From Halobacillus_B sp963739045 (GTDB lineage Bacteria > Bacillota > Bacilli > Bacillales > Halobacillaceae), in NCBI GenBank assembly GCA_963739045.1, contig CAVTYY010000005.1, positions 496,001-560,000 of the forward strand: DNA of 64,000 nucleotides, read 5' to 3'. The position numbers and the translations under genes are program-made. Positions 46,328 through 54,597 of the stretch are shown one piece after another; the first letter of the stretch is position 1, and the number at the start of each line of letters is the position of its first letter. Below the pieces are notes generated by a model that saw only the letters and a program-made list of their open reading frames with translations, searched no databases and was not told where the DNA came from.

Positions 46328-46746
46328 TTTTCAATAGGTCCTCTTTAGAAGAGAAATAAGTAAAGATCTCCGCTGGATAAGACAGGCATCCATTTCATGG
46401 GCTGGGGAAGTTGAATGGCTGGGCAGCTTAGTAAATGGTTGTATAATTCCGATTAGGCAGCGAATACAGTTCTGCATGCTTCTAAGCACTTACTACTGAA
46501 AACCCCCGTGTTCAATTTCATAAATTGAGTGGTTTCCCAGAACCCTTTACCTCTAACCAGATTTAATATCAATAACTCCATTAGCTTGAGAGGAATGTCC
46601 AACTTTATCTATTTTGGAAGAAACTAGCACCTTGAGGTAACAACCATTGCGATTTTTTGCAAAGCGATTTATGATAGAGAATAGAGTAATTAGAAAGAGA
46701 TTATTAGTGATTTGGAAATACAGCTAAGAATACGAAGAAAAGAGTT
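46328..46746. other. Intergenic region upstream of the mifM-like gene
   Basis: About 420 nt with no ORF behind an RBS. Some A/T-rich promoter-like stretches near 46660-46700 (for example ttgcaaagcgatttatgata) but none convincing. A short hairpin near 46514-46530 (ttcaatttcataaattgag) is the only structure noticed. Confidence 0.35.
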
Positions 46747-46752
46747 TTGACT

Positions 46753-47046
46753 ATGACAATAATTGCAGAATTATTTGATGGGTCTTATGATTTATTATTT
46801 CTATCCATCTATATAAGTCTATTTGTGACGGTAGCGGTCGATACCATTTGGCTGCATATGGTGAAGAAACCCTCTAAGGGTCTCGTAACTCACCATTTTA
46901 CTGCAGAAAAAAAGCAGGCGGAAGTGAAAGAACGGCTTCATTTATTGTCGCCGGTTAATGAAATGATCCATTGGCTGCAGAGAACCGTTAGAAGAAAAGA
47001 TGATTCCGGAGATGACGACCATTTCCTTCTTTATATTTGCTGTTAG
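46753..47046 (+). CDS. mifM: MifM-like membrane-insertion sensor (arrest peptide)
   Basis: 97 residues from ATG 46753. The N-terminal part has one membrane helix (SYDLLFLSIYISLFVTVAVD), then a hydrophilic segment. The C-terminus is HWLQRTVRRKDDSGDDD followed by HFLLYICC. In B. subtilis MifM a similar 95-residue protein encoded directly before yidC2 stalls ribosomes near an acidic cluster when membrane insertion is slow. There, as I remember it, Trp73 and Asp86 begin the key region. Here W74 and the triple Asp at 87-89 have the same 13-residue spacing. Its stop codon lies in the loop of the hairpin that masks the yidC2 RBS. Sequence identity outside this is low; the call rests on position, topology, tail and hairpin. 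Confidence 0.8.
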   Translation: MTIIAELFDGSYDLLFLSIYISLFVTVAVDTIWLHMVKKPSKGLVTHHFTAEKKQAEVKERLHLLSPVNEMIHWLQRTVRRKDDSGDDDHFLLYICC

Positions 47047-47068
47047 ATATTCAAATATAGAGGAGGAA
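47023..47068 (+). promoter_or_regulatory. Hairpin that masks the yidC2 ribosome-binding site
   Basis: Arm 47023-47039 pairs with 47052-47068 over 17 bp including two G-U pairs, with a 12-nt loop containing the mifM stop (47044-47046). The downstream arm contains agaggagga, the yidC2 RBS. The upstream arm is the coding sequence for FLLYIC just after the acidic codons. A ribosome arrested there would open the hairpin and allow YidC2 synthesis. Confidence 0.85.
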
Positions 47069-47074
47069 TTGTAA

Positions 47075-47827
47075 GTGAAACGTTTATTAGGTATTATCAG
47101 TGTTTTGGGATTAATTTTAGCAGGGTGTTCACCGAAGAGTGCAGCAAATGGGGATGGCTTTTTCGGCCACTATTTGGTACAGCCTTTTATTGATTTAATT
47201 AAGGTAGTAGCAGATGCATTTGGAGAGAACTATGGCATTGCGATCATTCTTATAACGCTTGCCGTTCGTTTTGTCTTAATGCCATTTATGCTGAGAACAT
47301 TTAAAAATAGTCAGGATATGCGGGTGAAAATGGACGCTGTAAAGCCTGAGATGACAGACATTCAAACTCGTTTAAAGGCAGCGAAAAATCAAGAAGACAA
47401 ACAAAAAATCCAAGCAGAAATGATGGCTCTTTACAAGACTCACAATATTAACCCTTTAAACATGGGCTGCTTGCCGCTTATTATTCAGATGCCTGTTCTG
47501 ATGGGCTTCTATTATGCGATTCGCGGTTCTCATGAAATTGCCACTCACACATTTCTCTGGTTTAATTTAGGCCAGCCGGATATGGTGATGGCGATTATCG
47601 CGGGGATCCTGTATTTTATACAGTACCGTGTATCTATGATCGGTATGACAGAGCAGCAGCAGAAGCAAATGAAGCTGATTGGATTGCTATCACCGGTGAT
47701 GATTTTATTCATTTCCTTCTCAGCACCAGCAGCTCTTCCCTTATACTGGGCCGTTGGCGGGCTTTTCCTAATTGTCCAAACGCTGATTTCGAAAAAGCTT
47801 TATCAACAGCCAGTGATTAATAAATAA
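47075..47827 (+). CDS. yidC2: Membrane insertase YidC/Oxa1 family (YidC2-type)
   Basis: Inserts membrane proteins, with or without SecYEG. 250 residues: lipoprotein signal with lipobox LAGC (C18), then five helices. The cytoplasmic loop MRVKMDAVKPEMTDIQTRLK is the family coiled coil, and a positively charged position in the groove is expected near AVRFVLMPFMLRTFKNS. Start GTG 47075. Together with the upstream arrest peptide it corresponds to B. subtilis yqjG/misCB, the inducible paralogue that backs up SpoIIIJ. A terminator follows. Confidence 0.93.
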   Translation: MKRLLGIISVLGLILAGCSPKSAANGDGFFGHYLVQPFIDLIKVVADAFGENYGIAIILITLAVRFVLMPFMLRTFKNSQDMRVKMDAVKPEMTDIQTRLKAAKNQEDKQKIQAEMMALYKTHNINPLNMGCLPLIIQMPVLMGFYYAIRGSHEIATHTFLWFNLGQPDMVMAIIAGILYFIQYRVSMIGMTEQQQKQMKLIGLLSPVMILFISFSAPAALPLYWAVGGLFLIVQTLISKKLYQQPVINK

Positions 47828-47836
47828 TTTACGAAG

Positions 47837-47867
47837 ACCGGATGCATTCGCTGCATCCGGTTTTTTT
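47837..47867 (+). terminator. yidC2 terminator
   Basis: Perfect stem accggatgca/tgcatccggt, 5-nt loop, seven T. Confidence 0.92.
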
Positions 47868-47997
47868 GGTGTGACTTAAGACGGTCTGTTGTTTATAGAA
47901 TGATTACTTCCGTTAAATGTGCCGTTAATTAAACAGTGTCTTCCGTTTTGAAAGGGGAGGAATCAATAGATTAATTCGAAACCAAGTCTTTAAGTAA

Positions 47998-48192
47998 AGT
48001 GCAGGATTGTTTAAGACTCGATTTCGAGACTTTATTGCGTGGTTAAAGTCCTGCGGGGGACGACTCGCTTTCCGCGGGCATGCGCTGAGCCTCCTCAGAC
48101 TTCGTCTTCCGGGGTCTCACCTGTCATGCTTCTCCCGCAGGAGTCTCCTCGTCCCCCTCCGGACTTTGCCTCATGATTCTCTCGAAATCATT
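47998..48192 (+). repeat. Long-hairpin intergenic repeat, copy 1
   Basis: Starts gtgcaggattgtttaagac, then gatttcgaga. The core runs from about 48045 to 48176 with outer arms aagtcc...gggggacga and tcgtccccc...ggactt, and inner blocks tcgctttccgcggg, gagcctcctc, ggggtctcacctgt and ttctcccgcaggagtctc. A closing tctcgaaatc pairs with gatttcgaga. The same blocks recur at 62952-63152 and, inverted, at 63423-63614. An ORF here is an artefact of the repeat. Confidence 0.85.
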
Positions 48193-48444
48193 CCAAGTTA
48201 CCATCTAATAATGAGTTGGAAATTTAAAAGATTTCTTTGTACCGGATTCTTCAATTGGAAGAGATGGACCAACGACTTACTTTTCCTGTTTATAATGTTC
48301 ATTTGATGGGATATAGAATATTGTTCTCCATGATTTACTTTCATGAAGGGGTTACTTATTTTAGTCCAATGCTTTTGATATTTCCGTTCTCCCCGACCTC
48401 GACTCACTGTTAACCGTTTCGGAAATCGTTTAAATCTTCAAACT

Positions 48445-48480
48445 GTCTCGAAACTGAGTCTTCAAGAATTGGGAGCTTTA
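48445..48480 (-). repeat. 36-nt perfect inverted copy of the flank at 62941-62976
   Basis: The 36 bases match the reverse complement of 62941-62976 exactly, containing tctcgaaactgagtcttcaa. It probably marks the far border of the repeat copy at 48.0 kb or a decayed neighbour copy. Confidence 0.8.
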
Positions 48481-48617
48481 GCGGAATAATGAAATGCCTC
48501 AATTTTCATCTTCAAAGCTGCTGATTTAATAAAACCATTTTTATAAAAAATATCTAGGATAGCCTGCCTGAATTATAGGAGAAAAACACAAATAATTTAG
48601 GTATATCAGATTTCGTT

Positions 48618-48646
48618 TCATCCAATCACGTGGACCTGCATACGAT
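48618..48646 (+). promoter_or_regulatory. Sigma-E-like promoter of yhbH
   Basis: TCATCCA (48618-48624), 14-nt spacer, CATACGAT (48639-48646), 28 nt before the start codon. Matches 4 of 7 and 7 of 8 of the sigma-E consensus. The -10 also fits the sigma-K form CATAnnnTA. Confidence 0.55.
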
Positions 48647-48674
48647 AGAGTAATACTCGAGTAGGAGGGGGAAA

Positions 48675-49841
48675 ATGATGGAAGATGAGAAAAGTTTCAT
48701 AATTGCCGAAGACGACTGGTCCCTCCATCGGAAAGGCTACGATGATCAGCGGCGGCACCAAGAAAAAGTCAAGGATGCTATGAAGAAGCAACTGCCAGAT
48801 TTAATAACAGAAGAAAATATCGTAATGTCTAATGGAAACCGTGTCGTTAAGATACCTATACGTTCACTTGATGAATATAAAATCCGTTATAACTACGAAA
48901 AAAACAAGCATGCTGGTCAAGGTGAGGGAGACAGCCAAATAGGCGATGTAGTTGCACAGGCGCCGTCATCCAAAGGTAAACCAGGAGCTGGAGAGGGAGC
49001 AGGAGATCAGGCTGGAGAGGACTATTATGAAGCTGAGGTTTCATTAGCTGAGCTAGAGGAAGCATTGTTTAGGGAGTTAACCCTGCCTAATTTAGATGAG
49101 AAAGAAAAGGATACCATCATTCAAACAGATTTCGAGTTTAGTGACATTCGTAAGACTGGATTAACCGGCAATATTGATAAGAAAAGAACTATGCTTGAGG
49201 CATATAAGCGGAATGCTCTCGGTGGAGAGGCATCTTTTGCTCCTATCTTCCCGGAGGATATTCGATATAAAGCTTGGAATGATTTCGAAAAGCCAGAATC
49301 AAAAGCAGTAGTTATTGCTATGATGGACACTAGTGGATCCATGGGACAATGGGAGAAGTATATGGCTAGAAGTTTCTTCTTCTGGATGAATCGTTTTTTA
49401 AACAAAAACTATGAAACCGTGGAAGTTGAGTTTATTGCCCATCACACTCAGGCCAAAGTAGTCAGTGAGGAAAATTTCTTCTCGAAAGGCGAGAGTGGGG
49501 GAACGATCTGTTCATCTGCTTACAGAAAAGCTTTAGAACTTATTCATGATAAATATTCTCCGCAACGCTATAATATTTACCCGTTTCACTTTTCCGATGG
49601 TGATAACTTAACGTCTGATAATAAACGTTGTTTAGGGTTAATAGAAGAACTGATTTCTGTATCGCAGATGTTTGGGTATGGTGAAGTGAATCAGTACAAT
49701 AGAGCTTCCAGTTTGATGCAAGCATACAAATCCATTGATCATCCAAAGTTCAGGTACCATATTTTACGGAAGAAAGCCGATGTCTTTTACGCTATGAAAG
49801 AATTTTTTAGTGAAAAAGGCAGTATGGAAATTACAAGCTAA
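48675..49841 (+). CDS. yhbH: YhbH, DUF444 sporulation protein
   Basis: 388 residues of the YhbH/YeaH family. The N-terminal half contains IAEDDWSLHRKGYDDQRRHQ and a Gly/Glu-rich linker (about 85-115). The C-terminal half is a von Willebrand A-like domain with metal site DTSGSM (about 218-223). It acts with PrkA in sporulation, probably as a partner. RBS ggaggggg. The start is ATGATG at 48675; either ATG is possible. A very long perfect hairpin begins at the stop codon. Confidence 0.93.
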   Translation: MMEDEKSFIIAEDDWSLHRKGYDDQRRHQEKVKDAMKKQLPDLITEENIVMSNGNRVVKIPIRSLDEYKIRYNYEKNKHAGQGEGDSQIGDVVAQAPSSKGKPGAGEGAGDQAGEDYYEAEVSLAELEEALFRELTLPNLDEKEKDTIIQTDFEFSDIRKTGLTGNIDKKRTMLEAYKRNALGGEASFAPIFPEDIRYKAWNDFEKPESKAVVIAMMDTSGSMGQWEKYMARSFFFWMNRFLNKNYETVEVEFIAHHTQAKVVSEENFFSKGESGGTICSSAYRKALELIHDKYSPQRYNIYPFHFSDGDNLTSDNKRCLGLIEELISVSQMFGYGEVNQYNRASSLMQAYKSIDHPKFRYHILRKKADVFYAMKEFFSEKGSMEITS

Positions 49842-49888
49842 GACATAAAGAACGCCAGATCAGCCGTGATCTGGCGTTCTTTATGTCT
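49841..49888 (+). terminator. yhbH terminator, 22-bp perfect hairpin
   Basis: Arms 49841-49862 and 49867-49888 are fully complementary around gccg. It begins in the yhbH stop codon. The T tract is inside the arm (ttctttatgtct). Confidence 0.8.
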
Positions 49889-49926
49889 GCGTTTGATGGG
49901 ATAGCATCTCGATTTAAGCAAACCAC

Positions 49927-49960
49927 GAAAAAAGCCGAGCTTGAGGCAGCTCGGCTTTTC
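49927..49960. terminator. Bidirectional hairpin downstream of yhbH
   Basis: aaaaagccgagct/agctcggctttt with a 6-nt loop and A/T runs on both sides. Confidence 0.8.
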
Positions 49961-50158
49961 TCGTAGCAGCTATGATATTTGTGGTGAATCGTTATGATAT
50001 GAAGAATACACTCTTTATTATAGGGATAGAATGTCCATTTGTAAACCTTTTCGTCATAAAACATGAAATATTTACTAGTTCTTTACGTTCACAAATTATG
50101 GGTTTGTGGTGGTAGTGATTATCAGATACAATATAAGTCACTAAGGAGGAGAGGCCAC

Positions 50159-50974
50159 GTGAATAAAAAGATCGGATTTGTAGGGTGCGGGAATATGGGT
50201 CAAGCGATGATCCAGGGAATGATGAACTCTGGCACCGTTAAAGAAAATCAAATATCTGCTACAGCACTAACCGATGAAACCATCGATTTTGTTGCAGAAG
50301 AATATGGTATAAATATTACAGATGATAATAAACAGTTGGCAAGAGAAAGTGATGTTCTATTCTTAGCGGTTAAGCCATACGTTTATCAAGGGGTCATACA
50401 GGAAATAAGGTCGGAAGTTCCAGAGAATACGGTCATTGTTACTGTAGCCGCTGGTATCACTCTGCAATCCATTCATGAAGCGTTTGGTTTTAATGTGAAA
50501 GTCATCCGCTCGATGCCAAACACCCCGTCACTGGTTGGGGAAGGGATGAGTGTCCTTTGTCCAAACGACTTCGTGACGGAAGAAGAACTGGCTGAAGTAA
50601 TGGAGATTTTCCAAAGCTTTGGAGAAGCAGAGGTTATTGAAGAGAAATTGATGGATGCGGTACCTGCGATTAGTGGTTCTTCCCCGGCATTTGTTTATAT
50701 GTTTATCGAAGCCATGGCAGATACAGCAGTGCAGCAAGGTTTTCCGAGAGACAAAGCATATAAATTAGCTGCCCAGGCGGTACAGGGAGCTGCTAAAATG
50801 GTGAAAGAAACAGGCAAACATCCCGCTCAGTTGAAAGATGAGGTTTGTACACCTGGAGGAACGACTATTGCGGGAGTCACTTCATTGGAACAAAGCGGTT
50901 TAAGAAATTCGGTGATTCAGGCAATGACAGCTTGTACCAATAAAGCGAAGGAATTATCCAGCAGGAAATCATAA
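50159..50974 (+). CDS. proC: Pyrroline-5-carboxylate reductase
   Basis: Reduces pyrroline-5-carboxylate to proline with NAD(P)H, the last step of proline synthesis; in halophiles proline is also an osmolyte. N-terminal Rossmann motif IGFVGCGNMGQAMIQGM and the C-terminal signature LKDEVCTPGGTTIAGVTSLE. Start GTG 50159 with ctaaggaggagagg upstream. Earlier in-frame codons back to 50063 have no RBS. 271 residues is normal. Paralogues (proI/proG) exist in Bacillus, so the exact form is not fixed. Confidence 0.92.
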   Translation: MNKKIGFVGCGNMGQAMIQGMMNSGTVKENQISATALTDETIDFVAEEYGINITDDNKQLARESDVLFLAVKPYVYQGVIQEIRSEVPENTVIVTVAAGITLQSIHEAFGFNVKVIRSMPNTPSLVGEGMSVLCPNDFVTEEELAEVMEIFQSFGEAEVIEEKLMDAVPAISGSSPAFVYMFIEAMADTAVQQGFPRDKAYKLAAQAVQGAAKMVKETGKHPAQLKDEVCTPGGTTIAGVTSLEQSGLRNSVIQAMTACTNKAKELSSRKS

Positions 50975-50993
50975 TCATATTCTTACTACTCCA

Positions 50994-51030
50994 AGACCAG
51001 ACATGTTTTATATGCATGTCTGGTTTTGTT
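50994..51030 (+). terminator. proC terminator
   Basis: Stem accagacatg/catgtctggt with a 9-nt loop and TTTTG. Confidence 0.8.
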
Positions 51031-51036
51031 AAGTTG

Positions 51037-51063
51037 TGAAACCAATAGGTGGGGTGAAACGTA
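51037..51063 (+). promoter_or_regulatory. Sigma-W-like promoter of ydbST
   Basis: TGAAAC (51037-51042), 17-nt spacer, CGTA (51060-51063), matching the ECF sigma-W form TGAAAC-N16/17-CGTA. B. subtilis ydbST belongs to the sigma-W regulon, as I remember it. Confidence 0.6.
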
Positions 51064-51097
51064 CCTTAAATGGAACATGAAAGAGCGGGTGAGGTAA

Positions 51098-51574
51098 GTG
51101 AGAGAACCAAGTCAACGAATATCTGAAAAAGCTTTAGAGTTATGGCGCATTTATGGAGCTATCCAAGTCGGTATTATGCTCCTTATTAGTATTGGATTTA
51201 TATTTCTTACAAACATTTGGGACTGGCCCGCCTGGATCATTTCCATTCCGCTGGCCGCGACAATCCTTCTTCTCGTATTTTCTGTATGGCTGATTCCATT
51301 GGTGAAATGGAAGAGATGGAGATATGAGGTGACAGACCAGGAGATCGAGCTTCAGCATGGATTATTCATTATTCAACGCACTCTGGTGCCTATGATCAGG
51401 GTCCAGCACGTGGATACAGAGCAGGGACCTTTACTTAGAAAGTATCGCTTAGCTACAATCAGCATTTCCACTGCAGCGACTGTTCATAAAGTACCTGCCT
51501 TGAATGAACATGAAGCGGAACGGCTTCGTCAGTCGATCTCTTCTTTAGCAAGGGTGGCGGAAGAGGATGTATGA
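51098..51574 (+). CDS. ydbS: YdbS, bacterial PH (bPH2) domain membrane protein
   Basis: 158 residues: two membrane helices (about 22-40 and 43-66), then one bPH2 domain (about 70-148) with WRYEVTDQEIELQHGLF and TLVPMIRVQHVDTEQGPLLR. Start GTG behind gaggtaa. Overlaps ydbT by 8 nt. YdbS/YdbT protect B. subtilis against some antimicrobial peptides; mechanism unknown. Confidence 0.9.
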   Translation: MREPSQRISEKALELWRIYGAIQVGIMLLISIGFIFLTNIWDWPAWIISIPLAATILLLVFSVWLIPLVKWKRWRYEVTDQEIELQHGLFIIQRTLVPMIRVQHVDTEQGPLLRKYRLATISISTAATVHKVPALNEHEAERLRQSISSLARVAEEDV

Positions 51575-53018
51575 AGTAAAACGGCTGCATCCCGTTTCCG
51601 CGGTTATCAATTTTGTAAAAAGCTTAAAGGACTCCCTTCTGCCTTTACTAGCGATTTTCTTTTTAAATGGCAATTTCTCGGGAGGCTCCGTGAATTGGAT
51701 TTCTATAGGAATTACGGTATTAATTTTGCTCAGTGTTCTTCTAAGAGGGATATTTCGCTGGATTAGTTTTACTTATCGTGTAGAAGAAGGGGAACTGAGG
51801 ATTGAATATGGGCTGCTTTTTAAGAAGAAAAGGTATATTCCGATTGATCGAATCCAAAGTTTGAATTTTTCTGAGGGGATTTTTCACAGACCGTTCCAAT
51901 TAGTCAAGGTTTCCGTCGAAACTGCCGGGGGATCGGGAGGCAAGCAAAAGGCGGAAGCAGAATTAACCGCCATTAAGAGAACAGAGGCGGACGAACTCGA
52001 AAACCTTATTTATAAGGAACAGCAGACAGATGCTCCGCCCGAACAAGAAGTGAATAAAGGGGCTAATCGGAAATTAGTTTATGAAATGAAATGGAAGGAT
52101 ATCGTAGTGATGGCGATTTCCTCTGGCGGCGCAGGAGTGGTACTGTCTGGGGCAGGAGTGTTCTTTTCTCAGTTTATGGATGTTCTGCCCCTTGGAGCTA
52201 TTTACAGTGAGATCAAAGACTGGCTGCAATTCAGCGTGTTAATTATTGCCTTCTCTGCTTTTGTCCTGCTATTGATTGCTTATGGTATCTCTATAATTTT
52301 GACAGTATTCAGGTACGCAAACTTTGCCGTTTATCTTGAAGAAAATGATGTAATTATTACAAGAGGTCTGCTAGAGAAAAAGCAGATGACCATTCCAAGG
52401 AAGAGAATTCAAGGGATTCGTATGGACGAAAATTTAATCCGCCAGCCCTTAGGTTATGCCTCCATGACTCTAATTAGTGCAGGAGGATCGATGAATAAGG
52501 AAGCGGAGCAGCAATTACGACTCTTCCCATTAATTAAAAGGAATCAAATAAGGGAAAAACTGGCTGGGATCTTGGATGATTATGGACTAGATGTGTCTAT
52601 TAAACGGCCGCCAGCACGTTCTGTTCGCCGTTATCTACTGCGAAAATCGTGGATCACCTGGGTTCTGTCGGCAGCGGCCATTATTATTTTCTTTCCACTT
52701 GGACTTTTTTCATTAATCGTACCCGTGTTTTTCACGGGAGTGGGCTGGCTCAGCTATCGTGATGCGGGGTGGAATGTAGAGAACGATCAGCTGCTCTTGA
52801 GAAACCGGTCTTTTGTATTACAAACTTATGTAATGAAAAAACATCGGATCCAATCTGCCGCCGTTTCCCAGACTATCCTTCAAAAGCGTGCTGAACTGGA
52901 AAGTATTTCAGTATCGCTGAAGTCTGGTGGCGGCAGAGCTAACGCTGAATGTTTGTATCTGGAGAAAGAAGACTGTGAAACGATTATGGAATGGTACAGA
53001 CCATTATCTAAGGCATAG
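51567..53018 (+). CDS. ydbT: YdbT, multi-bPH2 domain membrane protein
   Basis: 483 residues with three bPH2 units: around 75-150 (YRVEEGELRIEYGLLFKKK...PIDRIQSLNFSEGIFHR in parts), 260-340 (VIITRGLLEKKQMTIPRKRI) and 400-475 (NDQLLLRNRSFVLQTYVMKK). Paired membrane helices lie before each (about 18-60, 185-240 and 365-395). The second gene of a two-gene operon, overlapping ydbS. Terminator downstream. Confidence 0.9.
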   Translation: MYEVKRLHPVSAVINFVKSLKDSLLPLLAIFFLNGNFSGGSVNWISIGITVLILLSVLLRGIFRWISFTYRVEEGELRIEYGLLFKKKRYIPIDRIQSLNFSEGIFHRPFQLVKVSVETAGGSGGKQKAEAELTAIKRTEADELENLIYKEQQTDAPPEQEVNKGANRKLVYEMKWKDIVVMAISSGGAGVVLSGAGVFFSQFMDVLPLGAIYSEIKDWLQFSVLIIAFSAFVLLLIAYGISIILTVFRYANFAVYLEENDVIITRGLLEKKQMTIPRKRIQGIRMDENLIRQPLGYASMTLISAGGSMNKEAEQQLRLFPLIKRNQIREKLAGILDDYGLDVSIKRPPARSVRRYLLRKSWITWVLSAAAIIIFFPLGLFSLIVPVFFTGVGWLSYRDAGWNVENDQLLLRNRSFVLQTYVMKKHRIQSAAVSQTILQKRAELESISVSLKSGGGRANAECLYLEKEDCETIMEWYRPLSKA

Positions 53019-53027
53019 ATGCATATA

Positions 53028-53056
53028 ACCGTGCTTATTAAGCACGGTTTATTTTT
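53028..53056 (+). terminator. ydbST terminator
   Basis: Stem aaccgtgct/agcacggtt, 4-nt loop, then tattttttt-like tract. Confidence 0.88.
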
Positions 53057-53096
53057 TGTATAATATAGTTAGTTTCTAAACATTAGTGCGTATAGG

Positions 53097-53160
53097 GATT
53101 GCGGGAAAGTGTCGCTTTCCGTGGGACTTGCGCTGAAAAATCCGAACGATAAAGTAGAAT
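53097..53160 (+). repeat. Fused halves of two dispersed repeats
   Basis: 53099-53135 (ttgcgggaaag...tcgctttccgtggg...gcgctga) is the left half of the long-hairpin repeat. It stops at gcgctga and is followed directly by aaatccgaacgataaagtagaa, like the left half of the ccgaacgatgatg palindrome. No right halves are present. Confidence 0.6.
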
Positions 53161-53233
53161 CACTTGAATTTTGTACGGGAAATAACTATGATAGTAAACG
53201 GTGTTATTTTTCTAGAAAGTAAGGTGTTTTCTT

Positions 53234-54526
53234 TTGTTAAAGCGATTTAAATTAGCTGAAAATCAAACGAATGTAAAAACTGAAGTGCTGGCAGGCGTTA
53301 CTACTTTTTTAACCATGGTCTACATAATTGTGGTGAATCCGGGAATTTTGCAAGCAGCTGGACTGCCCTTTGAACAAGTATTCATGGCAACTGTAATTGC
53401 GGCAGTTATTGGCACTTTAACTATGGCTCTGGCGGCAAATTATCCGATTGCGATTGCACCGGGTATGGGGATGAATGCGTATTTTGTCACGGAGGTAGCT
53501 CAGCAAGGGGTTACTTACTCTGTTATTCTAGGTACGGTTTTTCTCGCTGGAATTCTCTTTATTATTTTGAGTTTAACGAGTCTTCGTGAAAAGTTAATTA
53601 CCGCGATTCCCCCATCATTGAAGTATGGAATTACTTCTGGAATAGGCTTGTTTATTGCTTTTCTAGGACTTAGAATGTCTCATATAATCGTAGCCAGTGA
53701 CGTGAATCTGGTAGCTCTCGGGGATTTATCAGCTCCAGGAACCTTGTTAACGATTGCTGGACTGTTGATTACTCTTGCACTTGTTACACGTAAAGTTACT
53801 GGTGCTTTGTTTATAGGGATGATGATTACTGCCATTATTGCTTATTTTACCGGTCAATTAAACCTTGAAGGTTTTGCCTCTGCCCCGCCCGCACCTGTAT
53901 TTTGGGATATTGATCTTGGAGGGGTAGTGAGTCACAGCTTATATACCGTTATCTTTGCATTCTTGCTTGTCACGATTTTTGACACGACGGGAACTATGGT
54001 AGGGGTAGCGGAACAAGCCGGGTTTATTCGAAAGGACGGCAGCCTGCCCCGTGCTCGTGCAGCTTTAATGTCTGATGCAGCGGCCACAACCATAGGTTCG
54101 ATGTTCGGAACAAGTCCCTCTTCCGCTTACATTGAATCTTCTACCGGTGTAGCTGCGGGAGGAAGAACAGGATTAACGACTGTAGTTGTGGCATTATTAT
54201 TTATCGTATCTATTTTCTTTTCTCCATTTATCGCTGCAATTTCAAGTCTGCCTGCGATTACTGCCCCAGCTTTAATTATCGTGGGATGCTTTATGATGGG
54301 CGGGCTCGCGAAAGTGAATTGGAGTTCATTCGATGATGCATTTCCGGCATTTATTATTATTCTTTCCATGCCGTTAACATCAAGTATAGCTACGGGAATT
54401 TCCCTCGGGTTTATTACGTATCCATTCGTAAAAATATTCCGCGGTAAGGCGAAAGAGGTACACTGGCTCATCTACGTATTTGCTATTATTTTCATTCTTC
54501 AGATGATGTTCTTTCCTGGTCATTAA
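53234..54526 (+). CDS. NCS2-family purine permease (PbuG/PbuO-like)
   Basis: 430 residues, about 12-14 helices. Family motifs NYPIAIAPGMGMNAYFV (about 70-86) and GTSPSSAYIESSTGVAAGGRTGL (about 291-313) identify the AzgA/PbuG subgroup of NCS2. Proton-driven uptake of hypoxanthine, guanine or adenine. Start TTG 53234 with aaggtg 8 nt upstream. No purine riboswitch is seen upstream, unlike B. subtilis pbuG. Terminator follows. Confidence 0.88.
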   Translation: MLKRFKLAENQTNVKTEVLAGVTTFLTMVYIIVVNPGILQAAGLPFEQVFMATVIAAVIGTLTMALAANYPIAIAPGMGMNAYFVTEVAQQGVTYSVILGTVFLAGILFIILSLTSLREKLITAIPPSLKYGITSGIGLFIAFLGLRMSHIIVASDVNLVALGDLSAPGTLLTIAGLLITLALVTRKVTGALFIGMMITAIIAYFTGQLNLEGFASAPPAPVFWDIDLGGVVSHSLYTVIFAFLLVTIFDTTGTMVGVAEQAGFIRKDGSLPRARAALMSDAAATTIGSMFGTSPSSAYIESSTGVAAGGRTGLTTVVVALLFIVSIFFSPFIAAISSLPAITAPALIIVGCFMMGGLAKVNWSSFDDAFPAFIIILSMPLTSSIATGISLGFITYPFVKIFRGKAKEVHWLIYVFAIIFILQMMFFPGH

Positions 54527-54597
54527 TAGTACAAAGCTGTTTCATGTGTCGTGGAAGTTAGGAAAATACTAAGGCAAAGTAATTATATATATACCGG

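Noticed and set aside
48007..48306. 99-codon frame in the long-hairpin repeat
   Set aside because: The reading follows the repeat and is not shared in frame with the other copies; no RBS. The same holds for frames at 62906-63300 and 63419-63613.
53060..53233. Purine riboswitch before the NCS2 permease
   Set aside because: None of the conserved loop sequences of the purine aptamer are present; the region is made of repeat fragments.
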